Source of the DNA: Paragordius varius
Taxonomy: Eukaryota; Nematomorpha
DNA length: 64,000 bases
NCBI GenBank assembly: GCA_964247055.1
Contig: OZ176050.1
Span: forward strand, 12,028,001-12,092,000
Direction of reading: 5' to 3'
Made by a program: the position numbers and the translations under genes. The notes under the pieces were generated by a model. It saw only the letters and a list, made by a program, of their open reading frames with translations. It searched no databases and had not been told where the DNA came from. Below are positions 49,114 through 63,074 of the stretch, piece after piece (position 1 is the first letter of the stretch; each line of letters opens with the position of its first letter).

Positions 49114-51594
49114 TAGCGTAAATCTCGTGCTGCTATCTATTGGAAAAACGGGACAATAAAATGATCCACATATGTGGATTATTTCGAAACATTTTAATAG
49201 ATATGATATTATAGGAATTTTAAAACGGAGCATTTATACTAATATATTGTTTAATTGGGGAAAATAGATTTAAAACATTTTTTTGTGGACTTTGTTTTTT
49301 GAAAAAAATGGCATTTTACGGGGGGAGCGGGTAAAAAGAGGGCCTAAATCAAAAAAGCGAGACGACTATGTTCGGCGCAATCGTAAATAAGTAAACAAAA
49401 ATCCTATGCGAAGCTATTGTCGGGGCATTTATTAATGATTATATTTTTTCGAAGTTTGGAGTTGAATGGGTCTACCGGTTTTCCGGTACCAGATCACAAA
49501 GCCAGCATTTTCCATTTTTATAAAATTATAAAAATCATCAGTTCATAGCGGCCAATTTTTTTGGCCTTTGGTAGAAAACAGATCCAAATTTTTATGTATA
49601 TTTTGCTCATAATATTTACACTTTGTCATTTTAAATTTCTTTAAAACCTCAAATTTACTCTCTTCATATCTAATTCACCCTTAAACCCTAAAATTGTCTT
49701 TGAGCTACATTAACTCATATTTCATACATAATGTTAGTTTTTGATATATTTTAATAAATAAACAGAAGTAACCTAATTTTAGGGGATAAGTGTTTAAGGG
49801 TACATTTAACTTATAAGAAGGTGAATTTTAATTGTCAGTGGTATATCCTAAAACATTTATTATCATTATACTCGCCTAAATATTAGACAACCGTATTTTA
49901 AACTTTTTTCAAGAACATTGTTAAAAACATAAGAGAGTTTGACAATATTGACATATAATGACTTATTTTATATTTCTTAACTTTATTTGACGCCTAATTT
50001 TAATTTTTATATACTTAGGACATCCCAGATAATGCAATTTTAAGTGAAACATTGTTTGCCCTTTTTGGATGTATCATAAGCAATAACTCTACTTTTGAAA
50101 TGGATCAGGTTGGATTTTTTTACCAAAAAATTTATTTTAAATCAGAAATTAACGACGTATAAAAATTATTTGTAATCGAAAAGAATTTTATGTTACAAAC
50201 AATTCTATTTTGTAATATGAATTTTAATTATAAAGATTTTCTAAAATAATTTATTTGATGATGTTGTTTCTTATATGATATTTTTATGATTTTATAGACA
50301 TTTGGAAATATTATTGTAAACCCCCAATCCAATAACATTGTTAACGCCATGTGTTTGGCTATAGATATTGTATTCACACAACTTATTGCCCTTGATCCAT
50401 TTGAATTTTGGGATTTCCGCCATGCATTTACTTTGTGTGAATCTATTTTAGCCAAAGATTTAAACTTAGTACCTGCTAAAAACAACAATCGCAATGATCA
50501 AATAATTGAAGCCAGGTTTAGAGTTGTCATTTTTTGAGAAAATAATGAAAATTTTAATATATTTTTAACATTTTTTTACAATTAGATTAATTAGATCAAG
50601 TGGAGTCAACACAATATACCCATTATACATAGTTGGATTGTATCACAATCAAAAATATATCTCCCAAGGTTTTTACCATTTTTAAAAATTTAATTTTATC
50701 CATTCATGATAATAGTTAGGAATGATAAATCTTCACTAATTGTTGTAAAGATTTTCAGTTTTTTAATTGTATTTGACATACAAATTAAATTGTTAAGTAA
50801 AATATATGTTTTTTAAATAAGAGATGTAAAGAAATAAACACAAGCTATTTTTTTGTAAACTCACTATTTTTTTAACCCTTTTTTCGCATAAAATATAGGA
50901 TTAGGTTGTTTTTTATGGGGCTATATAGGACGTTCAACTCCATATTTTATGCCATAAAACACTTTTAATCGTATTTGGATAAATAGAAAAATTCGAATCC
51001 ATAAATATAGTTGTTATTCGAAAAAATTGCTCTTTTATTTATTTTACGGTTATTTGAATTATTTTGAATCTTTATTATTTAAACTTATCTTTTCAAATGT
51101 AATGCATAATATTTTAGTTTCTTGTTAAATTAAAATATGAATTTGTAGGTTTCGGAGAAACGCTGGAAATAGCAACTGATCAAGCAGCTCGTCAATGGCT
51201 TAAACAAAGGTTCGGATTTCACCAAATAAACATGGGGGCTTGTTTAAATTTTCGCTACGATGATGTTGTTCCACCCATGTTAATTTCGCTACGCAATGAG
51301 CTCCTTTTAACTTCAAACCAAACGCCAAAATCATTTTTACCCTCAAATTGTGAATTAAATCTTACCATTACTCCTGGCAAAAATGATGATTCAAAACTGA
51401 AACTTTATCATAATAATAGTAATTATAACTTGTTGCAAGCTCACAAAAGCATTCGCGATTACATGTCATTTCCGGTCGATATAAAACCAATCACCGTTGA
51501 TGCGGACGGACAAAATGTTTGTAAAACACGTAAATTAACACAAGATAACCCGATAACGGGTACACATGATGAGAAAATGTATGAAATTTTATAA
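48399..51594 (+). CDS. MRPL44: Mitochondrial ribosomal protein L44
   Basis: Eight exons close in frame: 48399-48616, 48638-48825, 48852-48927, 48957-49041, 50019-50108, 50298-50515, 50586-50668, 51149-51594, giving 467 residues (human MRPL44 has 332). The family has an RNase III-like fold without catalytic acids followed by a double-stranded RNA-binding domain, in the large mitoribosomal subunit. Matches: RRFELSNWNHASELSALSQRL (human LNW region), LAKMCGLRDLVLSQ, TLFALFG, RLIRSSG, PLYIVGLYHNQK and FGETLEIATDQAARQWLK. The N-terminal 40 residues are basic and hydrophobic, as in a mitochondrial targeting peptide; MAFILRK at 48435 is an alternative start. The last about 110 residues are a polar extension without a match. 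The first three introns are 21, 26 and 29 nt. Confidence 0.88.
48617..48637 (+). other. 21-nt intron of MRPL44
   Basis: GTAAATATATATTAATTTTA plus G. Retaining it would place a TAA stop right after the conserved Trp; removing it restores Trp-Asn-His and the MRPL44 alignment. It has the only GT and the only AG that fit. Confidence 0.8.
48826..48851 (+). other. 26-nt intron of MRPL44
   Basis: It begins GTAATAAATAATATC and ends ATTTTAAG. Exon 2 ends in phase 1 and exon 3 supplies two bases; retention brings an in-frame TAA. Confidence 0.8.
48928..48956 (+). other. 29-nt intron of MRPL44
   Basis: It begins GTAATTTTTTAACC and ends TTTTCGCAG, with a plausible TAATAA branch stretch. Retention terminates the frame; removal joins PEEILM-type sequence to SIKEEILSLH. 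Confidence 0.75.
49077..49112. repeat. (TA)n microsatellite
   Basis: About 18 TA dinucleotides in MRPL44 intron 4. Confidence 0.95.
49150..49520 (-). repeat. Dispersed repeat family A, partial copy in MRPL44 intron 4
   Basis: Read on the minus strand it begins AAAAATGGAAAATGCTGGCT and continues with CCGGAAAACCGGTAGACCCA-type sequence, as at 22285. It includes the GAACATAGTCGTCTCGC segment and stops before the internal tandem units, so it is a short or truncated copy. Confidence 0.7.
49640..49855. mobile_element. MITE family 2 copy in MRPL44 intron 4
   Basis: TCTAATTCACCCTTAAACCC on the left and AAGGGTACATTTAAC, GAAGGTGAATTTTAATTG, GTGGTATATCC on the right match family-2 ends seen at 56312-56605. 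Confidence 0.5.
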
Positions 51595-51799
51595 TTACAT
51601 CACACGCTTAAATAAATATTCTTGGTTATAAATTAATCATACATTATTGTAAATTGATTTCAAAAAAGTAGGAAAACTTTTTTATCATAAACTATTTTTC
51701 TTTGAAAAGCCAGATTACTACTGGTAAAATTTCGACAAAATTTATAAATATGTCGGGCATTTTTCTTAGGTTTCAATTTAAAAATTTATTGATCTACCA

Positions 51800-53340
51800 C
51801 AGTGCTTCTTAAACTTTTTTAGTTCCAGACCCCATTTATGATTCCGAGTTTTTTAACGACCCCAACAAATATAAAAGAAAAATAATAGCTTAGAAATAAC
51901 ACTTAGAAATTTTGATGATAATATTTATCAGGATTATTTCCGTTTTAATAGAACGACAAAAATAAATCTACATTTTTTATAACATTTTCTGATTCATAGT
52001 AAATATATACAAGATACTAGTTGACCCTGTCACGCTTCGATCTGACGTATCTCACTGATAATTATTCTTAATAATTTGCAATAAATAGAATAAATGGAGA
52101 TAAAAAAATTATAAAAACATATTTAATAAAAATGGCTTTAATTATTCTTTTACGGGTTTTTGCATAATGAAATATTGTTTACTCGAAATCGACCATAAAT
52201 CTGTGCCTTATTAAAGTTAATATTCAACCATCATTGGATTTATTTTAAAATTATCGTTTTACGAAATCATGGTTAAAAGTTTTATTTTCAAATTGTGTTC
52301 ACACAGCTAAGATCAAAGGATACAAAAATTAAATCATTTTTGGTCCCTTTTTAAAGGGTCATACAAATTCCCAGAAATGTGTTTAAAGAACTCGTACCTC
52401 TTAGGTTTTTTGAAAATCGGCTCCAACACCATTTTTGTATGGCGTCTCAGTTTTAAACTAGACCCCCACCCATAGATCTATATGGGAAAAGTGAGTTAAA
52501 TTTTTTGCCTTTATAGGGCAACTATTTGTAATCATCTTTGATACCATCGTCTCATGGATTATTCGAAACTCAACACTAAATAATCGTTATATGATGGCGT
52601 ATTTTTAGGGCATAAAGGCCCCAAATTAACGGCTAATTTAAACCCGACTATTATAAGCTTTTAATGAGCTCATATGGCTTCATAAATTTTCTGTAAAATA
52701 GATCCAAAAAACGCAATTTCTATATAGTGGCGCAGTTTTAGCGGCTATCGCTTATTAATAAAAGCAAGACTAAAATTTTTGCTTTTTAACAGGGAATACC
52801 TGGAATCCTCATTACCGCTTTCATACACTGTGCAAATTATATTGTTTTTTTGAAAAAATGGCATTCCGACTATGTTCGGCGCAATCGAAAAAGTAAAAAA
52901 AATCATTTGAAATCGAATCCTACACGTTTTCCGGAAAATTGTTTCAAAGACACGATTTTTGTGGACCTCTGATTCAAAAAACCGTTTTTCACGGAAAGCC
53001 CGATGGGGGCCCAATTCAAAAAAAGGCGAAGCTATTGTCGGGCCATTCATTAATGATTAATTTTTTTGACATTTGGATTTGAATAGGTCTACCGGTTTTC
53101 CGGAAACAGATCACAAAGCCAGCATTTTCTATTATTATAAATATATGGAATATGCTGGTATAAACAGTCTTTCCGAACCAGAAGATTTTATGATAAATTT
53201 ATCTACGATGATTGTTATTTTAATTTATAACAAAAGTTTACAAGTAAAAAAACATTTTTTGTTAAATTGTATTTTTATCACTCGCGACTCCATAATTTGG
53301 TTACGCGACCCCAACTTTTATAAATGCTTTGTTTAATTGA
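51800..53340. mobile_element. Possible hAT-type element split by repeat family A
   Basis: CAGTGCTTCTTAAACTTTTT followed by CCAGACCCCATTTATGAT at 51800 resembles the CAGTGGTTCTCAA...GACCCC ends of many animal hAT elements, and ACTCGCGACTCCATAATTTG with GCGACCCCAAC at 53280-53320 resembles their inner part. A family-A copy lies between them. The right-hand terminus was not found, so the call is tentative. Confidence 0.35.
52270..53140 (-). repeat. Dispersed repeat family A, minus-strand copy
   Basis: On the minus strand it begins like the copy at 22285 (GCTGGCTTTGTGATCTGTTT, CCGGAAAACCGGTAGACC) and ends with AGCTGTGTGAACACAATTTG. It is about 300 bp shorter than the 22285 copy through loss of interior units. 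Confidence 0.75.
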
Positions 53341-53988
53341 TCAAATTTCAAATCTACACTAGTTATATCTCCTTTTACCATCTATAATCGATTTTATTAA
53401 TATGGTTAAAATTATAGTATCATTCATTTTTATAAGTATAATAAATTTATTAAAATAATATTAAGTATGAAGGTTATCTTCTAAATATGCAATTGTATTT
53501 TGATTATGTTGTTTGATGTAAGTAGTAGATGATGATACATCAATATAAATGCGCTTACAAGAAAAACATTTCAGCGTGAGATTTATCCTTTAAAATGAAC
53601 ATATCTAGGATTGTGCATAAGGATAAGTTTAAAACATCAATTATGAATAGCGTGGTTTTTGCAAGGGTGTGTTGGGTATGACCAAAATATCGGAGCAAAA
53701 TTTTTGAGTAAAAATTTGTGTTAAACATAAAATTGTAATTTTCATATAAAAATATGATACCATAATAAATGGCTGAAAAATATAATAAAAATTTAATAAT
53801 TACATAATAATAATAGAAATATATAAATTCTAATACTATCGCAAATAGATGCATAAAAATATCAAAATGTAATATTCTTTTCATTTAATGTATATATAAA
53901 TCAAAAATATTATATAAATTCGAAGGGTCCTTTGTCTTTTGATAATTATAACAAAACGCAAAAAGGTAATTTTTGAGCTGCTATGGCT

Positions 53989-56900
53989 TTAAAAGGTTTC
54001 ATAAGGGACATTTGTCATTTCCTGTGTGTCAGCTTTTCCACGTCCTGAAAGTGTCGGTGGCAGAGGTATTTTTGCAATAGCGGGTAATTTCATTCTAAAT
54101 TAATGTATTAAAAAATATGATAATTAAAGGGCATCAAATAATACACTAGAAAAAGAGTTTATTTTTTAATAAAATAGTACGTTTACCCTCTTCGATGATA
54201 TAAGGTAAAAGCACCAATGAGAATGGCTATTAGGAGGAATAGCACCAAAGCCACAACCAAAGCTGCTCCACTCGTCATATTTGAGCCTGTAAAAAAATGT
54301 TAAAACAAAATTTGTCAATTGAAATAACTTATAAGATTAACAATGCTAATTTTATATAAATATTACCCGATAGTTTATAAAATAAAGCGCATTTTATTAT
54401 AGTAGAGAAAGCTAATAAAATAAACTTAAACCATTAATATTATATCCATTGAAAAGCTAGCAATGCATAATTTATTAACACTGTATATTAGACGATAAAA
54501 AAATTTGTCACTCTTTTAAAAGAAATGAGGTTACTTGTTTTGAGTGAAGAAGCATTGATAGATATAGAGCTTTGGCATTGTGAAGAGCCTGGATAAAGTG
54601 TTGTGTAAGAATCAAGACATTTTTCACATTTGGTTTGACCTGCAAGTGCTTGATAAGTTCCAACCGGACAAACTGTACACTTTTGTGAAAGTTTGTCGTA
54701 AAAAGTACCGACAGGGCACGCAGCTAATATATATATATTACAAAATAGGTTTTTGTAAAACTCCTTGACTTATAAATTTTTAAGCGTAGACTTTATATAC
54801 CATTTACAATTCAAATTCACCCTAAAAATAAATTATATGTTTTAACTAATAATATATTCATTATTTATATGAAATATATCTTCATGGCTTTTATTATTTT
54901 TTCAGTAATATTATAACTCAAATTTTTTTAAAAAAATTAATAAATATAGGTGATTTTTAATCTTAAAAAACATAAAATTTTATTTGATGGTTATTTTGAA
55001 TTATAAGGGTGAATTCATTTTTAAGGATATTTAAAATACAATAGAAAAAAAGTTACTGGACCTACAAAATATTAAGTTTGTGGGTATTTAAAATCATCAT
55101 ACTAAACCAAAATTCTTCAGCCTTTTTTTGTATGTGAACCGTAGTTGAATAAATAAATTTCCATTAAAATAATAAGTTTTTCGTTTACAATAAATTATTG
55201 AGTTATTATTATATATCTTTAATTAAAAGTTTAAAATACGTACCGCAATCATTTGTGTTTGCTATTAATACGTGCCCTTTGGCACAAGTGATATCATCTA
55301 TGGAACCTTCTGAGCGGCGATATCGAATGTTGGAGAGTGCTGGATCAATATTGAATTTAGGTGCGACACTGACTAAACGTACTGATGAAAATATGCCACT
55401 TTTAACGGATTTGTCAAAATTTCGGGCTAAATTTGTCATATTTATGGCAAAATCTGACGTTTTTTGAACGCCCTCTTGAGCCGGGAAGAATTGACCATTC
55501 AACGAACTGCATAATTAATGACAAAAAAAATATTATATTCATAACACCTTTTCAGACGGTAAATAATGATAAAATATAGTCTGAATAAATTGGAATAAAA
55601 AGTTAAGAGAACTAATAATGAAAATGAAATAGTGTAAGAAAAGTATGTTATTAAATATACTTTTGTGTTCCAAAACTGTATGTGTAGTTGAACCAATTTG
55701 AGTTTTTACTTTCCATGCATTGTACCTAATACAAATAAATCTAAGTTAGTTTGGCAAAGGTAAACGGTGTTCATTAAAATTAAAGATCATAATAAAGAAA
55801 ATGGCCTAAATTTCTATAAGTTAGGGTTGAGTTTAACTGGTTAGGAATGCAAAAATGCCCCTTACTAAAACCGTTTACAAAATAACCCTCAGGAAATATA
55901 AAACAATGGTATCAAATGTTTAAATTTTTTTCGATTCTAATTCATGGTTAAAAACATTGCCAGAATCAAATTTAATTGGTTAATTTTCTTTTTTGTTACA
56001 ATATAAATCTAATTTTAACAATTTAAAACCCCAATCAAAATGAAATCAAATTTTTTATATACATCAAGGGAAGTTATGGTACATAAATCACTATCCATGC
56101 ATGGCATAATTAGGGGTGAATTCCTTAACCATTTTTTGATTGCTCCAAGGAGTATTGTATCATCACATTCTTGATTCCTGTCATATTTATCTTTGGGATC
56201 AGTGAAGTATAACACTATGTTACCGGATATTTTTTGCGACTCCGGTAATACCAAATCTATTGTACATAAATATTTTAGTAAAATTAATATTGTATAGGGA
56301 CGCTTCTTTTAATACCATTTGCAATTCAAATTCACACTTGAATAATTACAATTCACCCTAAAAATAAATTATGTGTTTTCGTGATAATATAATACATCAT
56401 TAATATGAAATATATTTTTACTACATAGTTTATTATATTAATTTTAACAGAATTTCATATTTTCAAAAATATTATAAAATAAAGGTAATTTTTAATCTTA
56501 AAAAACACATAATATATTTTAGTAATTTAAATGTTCAAGGGTGAATTTGAATTGTTCGGGATGAATTTAAATTATTCGAAGGTGAATTTAAACTGTAAAT
56601 GGTATATTATACCATAATGAACATTATAAGATAAAACAAAATAAAAGACTAATATTTTTTATAGGAAAACCATTTTTCTCGATCCTTAATAAGTGTACCT
56701 ATATGATTATAATTGTAAAATAATTTGCATATAAAAACAATTTACATCTTTATTTATTTCTCGGACTAATATAAGAAGATACTTTAGTAAACAAGGATAA
56801 ATTGAATTCTATAAATTTTGGTTTTTAATTTTTTATTTTCGTCCTTATATAATTTCATTACAAAAATTTTAGGAAACCCACACCTAGCTTTATTTCAAAA

Positions 56901-57132
56901 AATTCTTGATCACCCTAAAATAAATTATGTTTTTTTAAGATTAAAAATTACCTATTATTTCCTATATTGTTTAAAAATAAAATTTAGTTTAAAACTAAAA
57001 TAATAGAGAAAAAAAATAAACTAAGACATAAAGATATATTTCATATTAATAATGAGTTATTCAGGTTCAAAAACACATAATTTATTTTTATTGTGAATTT
57101 GATTTGTTCAAGGGTGAATTTGAATTGTAAAT

Positions 57133-57191
<59 letters not shown>

Positions 57192-60100
57192 GAGAAAAAT
57201 ACCACTACATCCAGGTACAGTATTCAACGTTGGATTCCACATCAAATCGGCGTTCAAAAGGTTATCGAACCCATCGGAAGGACATATAAATGAATTGGTA
57301 TAAATGTTATTAATGGTAGAGGGAGAAGAAACTTTATTTTTTCCATTGTACACAATGTTATTACGGTTAGTTCGTGTCAAATCAATATCGGCAAAATTTA
57401 TAGCAAGTCCAGTTCCTGGATCACAAACGATTGAACAAGCGGTTTGGGGACCGTTTTGTTTAAAATTCATTCTTTATACATTCATATATATATATATATA
57501 TATTTGGAAATGAAAATGCGTAAAATTATGAGGCTAATTTTTAAATAAACCCCTTAAGAGAACAGAACAGTTGGAAACTGTGATAAAATATTGACACTTT
57601 ATTTCAATTATTATCACAAAATCTTTCTTGTAAATATTGTAAAAAATATAGTAGCACATAATATAGTAATCCCATTTTAACATGAGAATACAATATTTTT
57701 TTTAAAATTAATATTACACAATAAACCAAAAATTATACGAATATTGATGGGGAGAAAGTACATAAACCAACTAAAATCTTTTTTATTACCTGTCACAAAC
57801 AGACAACATTTTATCATAAAACATTAACACTATTTGCAATATTCAAACCCCATCTTTTAACAACATTATTACATTAGAAACAACATTCTTCATTCAATAC
57901 AATTAAATACTTAAAAAAATGTTGTTTTAAATTACTGAATCAACATTTTGCTACCAAGATAAACTAAAATGATACACACTTTCCAGGAGATCCAAAATTT
58001 AAAAAAATTTCAAGCATAAAATCTTTACCGGTCCGAGAGTGTGGGCGTCAAAGTATGACATTCCAACCGTCCGCGATCCGGTTTAGGAAGTTGAGAACAT
58101 GCCGAACATATGAGCGGTTCCCCGGACCAAACGCCGTTTTCAAGGCATTCCCTAGCCCTGGCCCCTGAAATGTAATTATAATTGGGGGCGCATTTATGTA
58201 CACATTGAGAACCTATAGAGAACCGTGATGTACCAACTTTATTGTTGCTATTATCGATATTATTCATTATGGGTGAAGGAGACGATGAGACATTTGTTAT
58301 GGTGGAGCCATCTTCATAACATGAAATTTCTATGGCATTTGCTGGGTTTGGTTTAGTATCACAGTATAAAGCTGTTTGTGATACATAAGAAAGAGTATTA
58401 TAGTAAGATTAATAAATGTCCGGAAAAAACTTGGGATATCAATAAATATTTAAAAATAGTTTTCTTCTATATAGTCCAAAACAGCGTTTTATTCCATTTT
58501 CACTGATAAAAAATGCCGTGTCTTAACACAGAATTTACAAAAAAAACATTTTATTAATAGAACATCATATTTATATTATGATATATTTTATACCATGGCA
58601 TGAAAGTAAGGGTTGAGACCACGTGCCATCATCCTGACAAACAGCTGTTTCGGAACCAACTTTGGGAACATATCCAGGCTTACAGCGTAAATGACAAACT
58701 TGACCGGGTTTGGGATCTAATGGACATTCTTTAACAATTACATTTTCCTCATCCAAATATGGGTATCGGCATGAAGTTTCTACAAAATATATGTATCATT
58801 AAATATCACATATTTCATTTATTTATATACTCATTAATTGGAAAATTGAATGACAGTTTGAGTTTAAGATTTTGTGAATAAAAAACATATCTTTTTAAAA
58901 GCGCATACGACCGTTATGAATGCATTTATGGTTGTGATAAACGTGTTCAAATATCATCAGTCAAAATATTTTTATACTATACTTGCACGTAATATAAAAT
59001 AAATGTGAAGGTGAACGAACGCATAAAAATACAATTATTTTTGGGAAGATCAGTATCAATTACGGTAAAATGTACAATGGAAACATGAGTGAAAAAAATA
59101 AAACAATTCAAAAGAATAGGGATAACATTTTCCTGGTACAGGTTTTTTTCTAATTAAGTTTACACATCATAAATGCATATATTCACTGTATCCGATATCA
59201 TTATAATGTGAATATATGGAAGAAAAATAAAAAATTTAATGAATTTTAACAATTTTACACTACCAATATTAGTATATAATAAACATGTGTCAAAATATTT
59301 GACTGGTTATTTTTAAAGCGATGACAATCACTCTGATAAATGCATTCGAAATCGGTCAAATTTAACCTCACATATAATTTAATAAATACCTGAAACAATT
59401 ACTATACTTTAAGCAAAAAAGACACCTTACCTAGTTCAGTTATATTTTTTGTTTGTCAAATAAAATAAAAAAAATTCTCTGCTAATTTTTTAAAAATTAA
59501 TATAAATACAAAACGTAAAAGGTATAAACCTATTTTTTAGGAAAAATCATGATTTTAACGTCAAAATTTTGAGTTGCAGAATTAAGAATGGAGATGTAAA
59601 TTGGTAACAGAGTTTAAATATTTTAATATTGTAATCATATGTGATATGTGTAAAAAATATCAAGGATAAAAAAGATATGACTATCTTTATGAAATCAATA
59701 ATAATAATAATAATCTTTTATTTTACACATTGTAATTTGTTTTTTACAATTATAAATTTTATGACATATTACTTTGACAAACTAGCGGTGAGCCGGTCCA
59801 AGATCCATCCGCATTGCACGTTCTTTCCCGATCACCACTAATGTATAAACTGCCAGGGGCGCATTGAAATACACATTTAGTTTCGAAACTGCCTGGACAC
59901 GAAACGAGGATTGTGTTGGGCGGACTAGCAAATGATGAACATGAACGTCCTAAAAAATTGTAATAAGAAAACCTTTTGTAATTATATATAAATTATATTA
60001 ATATGCTCTATGTAAATTTATTTTAAAAAAAGAAAAGAATAAGGTAAATACATCTAATATTAGGCACACATACATATTCTTCTTTAACTACTTGATATTT

Positions 60101-63035
60101 GAACAAAATTTGACAAAGGAACTTTTGAGCCCGCTAGTAAATTTTATCATATCTTATTCTTTGCAAAAATAATTTTTAAACCCTTTGCAATTTATTTATT
60201 ATGCTAAAATTTGGTTCCCTTTGATAAATTATTACACACCAATTGTAAAATTTATTCTTTATAATAAATATTAATAATTCGTGTAAATTGTAATATGGTT
60301 TGTGCTAGTTGTGTTTCCCAAAGGTGACATTTATTTTTGGGGAGAAAAATCACATACATATCCTCTCCAAAATGCATGTAAATTTATTTTATTCATCCCA
60401 TTATTTGTCGTTATACACTAGTTTGACGCGTTTATAAAAATTGTGATTAAAAAAGGTAGGACACAATTTTAAAAAACCACAAAAAAATATTATTTTAAAT
60501 TATGTGGTCAAAAATATAAGTTAACCTTTGCATGTAAGCGGTTTCCCAGACCAAAAACCATTGGATTGACATGTCCTTACTTCATCCCCATGGTCTTTAA
60601 CAAAACCTGGGCGACACTTGAACGTACAATTTGAACCAAGTCGGCCCATTTGTTTACAGCCTTTACTGTCATTTTCGCCATCGCCAATCTGGACTCCTGG
60701 AAATCTAAGAGCCGTGGAAGTCACATTTTCTGGACAAATGAGAGATGCTCGACAAGTCAAACCATCCGGCAACAACGGATTTTGCTGTAATATCACGCAC
60801 GCATAAAAAGGTGGAATTCAAATGATCGGAATAAAATGGTTAGAGTTATTGGTTAACTTTTAAAACATAAACAGGTAAAACTTTTTTCCACCCAAAACAA
60901 AAGATAAGAGGGTAAAAATGAAAAAAAACAATTATTGTGCAAAAAAATACTAATTTTTGGTAAGAGAATGTATGTATTTTCAGAAGCTCTTTTCAACTGT
61001 GTCAATTTTGTCAGGAGAATTTAAAAATAGCGCAAAAAAAATTACAAAAAAAGAAAAAATGATAGTTAAAAACGTTCGCACATAACAAGGTTTGACTGTA
61101 TAAAGTAAATATTATTTTTAAATTGTTTAAATAGAATTACCTCGATAGGTTCATCACTGGTATTAAAGGCAAAACGAATCAAAGGACTACGATTCTGTCC
61201 ACCATACAAAAAGCGTCGCGGCAAAATAGTACCTAATTAATACAAAGCAATATATTATATTTAGAATTAATATACATCGTATTATATACAAATTGTCAAC
61301 CATTTACACTGGGTGATAAACATAATTAATACCTTTAATCATAAATTACTATCAATATTTCTTTTAAGTAATAATTAATCTTTTTTATATATTAAACAAC
61401 ACTTTTCCAAATACCCAATTTTTGATTAAAAATAATTATGACCCAAATAAGTTTAGTTTTTAGTGCCAAATATAGTTCTTCTAGATATACATGTTGTTTA
61501 TACGAAAAAAATGTAATCTAATGACGCTTTATACATATAAAACGTATAAAAAAGTTACATTTTGATATATAATCGTTTTTGACGAAAAAAATGAAAATAC
61601 TGTTTTTATGTACCTCCAAGATTTATTGTGGCCGCAGAAGAATTACTGCTTTCCGAAGCGCTTAGGCCTTCATCGCCTTTGGCCATTGCATCGCTTGCCA
61701 TAATCGTAATTTTTAGGGCTTTGGTTCGACTTAACGGTCCTCCGCTATAACGGGACCTATCGTTTGGATAATGAAGGTCAGCGCATAAACAAACCTTTCG
61801 ACGGGCATCTGGAACCGGGACACAAATATCACTGCAACCGCCTTTATCGGGTTGAGCGCATGGATGATTACGAAACTATATATATGTTTTGCACATACAG
61901 AGTAAAGATTAAAAGTAAATATTATTGCAAAAAAAGCATAAGAATAAATTATCATTATGAAGGTCTCTTAACGTTTAGATCTAAAAATGAAGAATTTTTT
62001 CGAAAACATTAGTATATAAGGTTAAACCTTTTCCGGGGTGTATGACGATTTTACGTAAGCATGTATATCAAGGAGTCGACTAAAAGTTGGATTTGTTATA
62101 TCTGAAACCTTATCTGCCATAGAAAGAGCTGTATTTCCAAACGGTCGAACACCTATACCGACTCCCGACGTTCCAGGAGCTCCATCATCAGAATTTATAC
62201 CAGAACGTGAATCTACAAAGTGAAAAATAAAATTATAAAATATATTAAAGCCTGGCTTGTTTTAACTTTAATTACGCTTATAATAATGATAAGTGAAAAA
62301 TATATAAATTGAGTTAGATACCAATTTACATATTAATTATTTTGCTACTCAAAACGATGCGTTCCATTTAAAAAATTGAGGTTTAAAAAGTATGGTTGCC
62401 TTTTCAAAAAAAGGGTTTAAGCTTTTGTCCTTATATTTTAGTATTTAATGTAGAAAAAATGTTTTCAACTATTCAAGTTTCCTATAAAAAGTTTAAGACC
62501 AAAAAAATGTTAATCATTGTACATCATATGTAAAAGTTGATTATTATATTTTTGGAAAATCATCCAGAAATGAATGATGAATCAATCATTCGTTATTATC
62601 TTATAATAATCTAAAATGGAATGAATAAGGACTTGGTTTTTCGGGTGTACTGCTGAAAAGACCACTTTGTAAAGTTGTTGATTGTGTTGAATCAGTCTCA
62701 GAAACGGGAGCTGATGTTAACGATGATATCGCAACTTGTTTGGGCAATTTTTGTTGGATCGTGGGAGATTGTGTGGACAAAAGTTGTCGTTTAAGTTTTG
62801 GCTAAAGGGATATATATATGTATATATATATAAAATTTATATGAAAGTCCAGCAATTAAAACAAAGGAGACACCAGTATAATGAATGACCTTTGAATAAT
62901 TCTTACCATGGCTTAATGACAAAGTTTACACCTAGTGTAGGGTATAACAGATAATAAATGAATTAACCGTTAATATGGACGCTTTAAATATAACAGGTAA
63001 ATATTTTAACATTATCAGTGTGAAATTGTCGATTA

Positions 63036-63074
<39 letters not shown>

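Larger units (their letters stand above)
51595..53988. other. Repeat-rich intergenic stretch between MRPL44 and the second receptor
   Basis: It contains the family-A copy at 52270-53140 and possible hAT-type flanks at 51800 and 53280-53335. The rest is AT-rich; the minus-strand frame at 53555-53884 shows no domain and is taken as chance. Confidence 0.5.

Noticed and set aside
50228-50494. 88-codon minus-strand frame
   Set aside because: It is antisense to the MRPL44 exon at 50298-50515 and has no domain; the sense frame is strongly conserved.
52745-53050. 101-codon minus-strand frame inside repeat family A
   Set aside because: The frame is not open in the copy at 22285, and the similarity between copies is at DNA level, not protein level.
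53555-53884. 109-codon minus-strand frame with hydrophobic stretches
   Set aside because: The hydrophobicity follows from AT-rich codons; no recognisable family and no neighbouring compatible exons.
57093-57293. Plus-strand open frame rich in Ile-Tyr
   Set aside because: It is a translation of the (TA)n microsatellite and lies opposite a well-supported minus-strand exon of the receptor paralogue.
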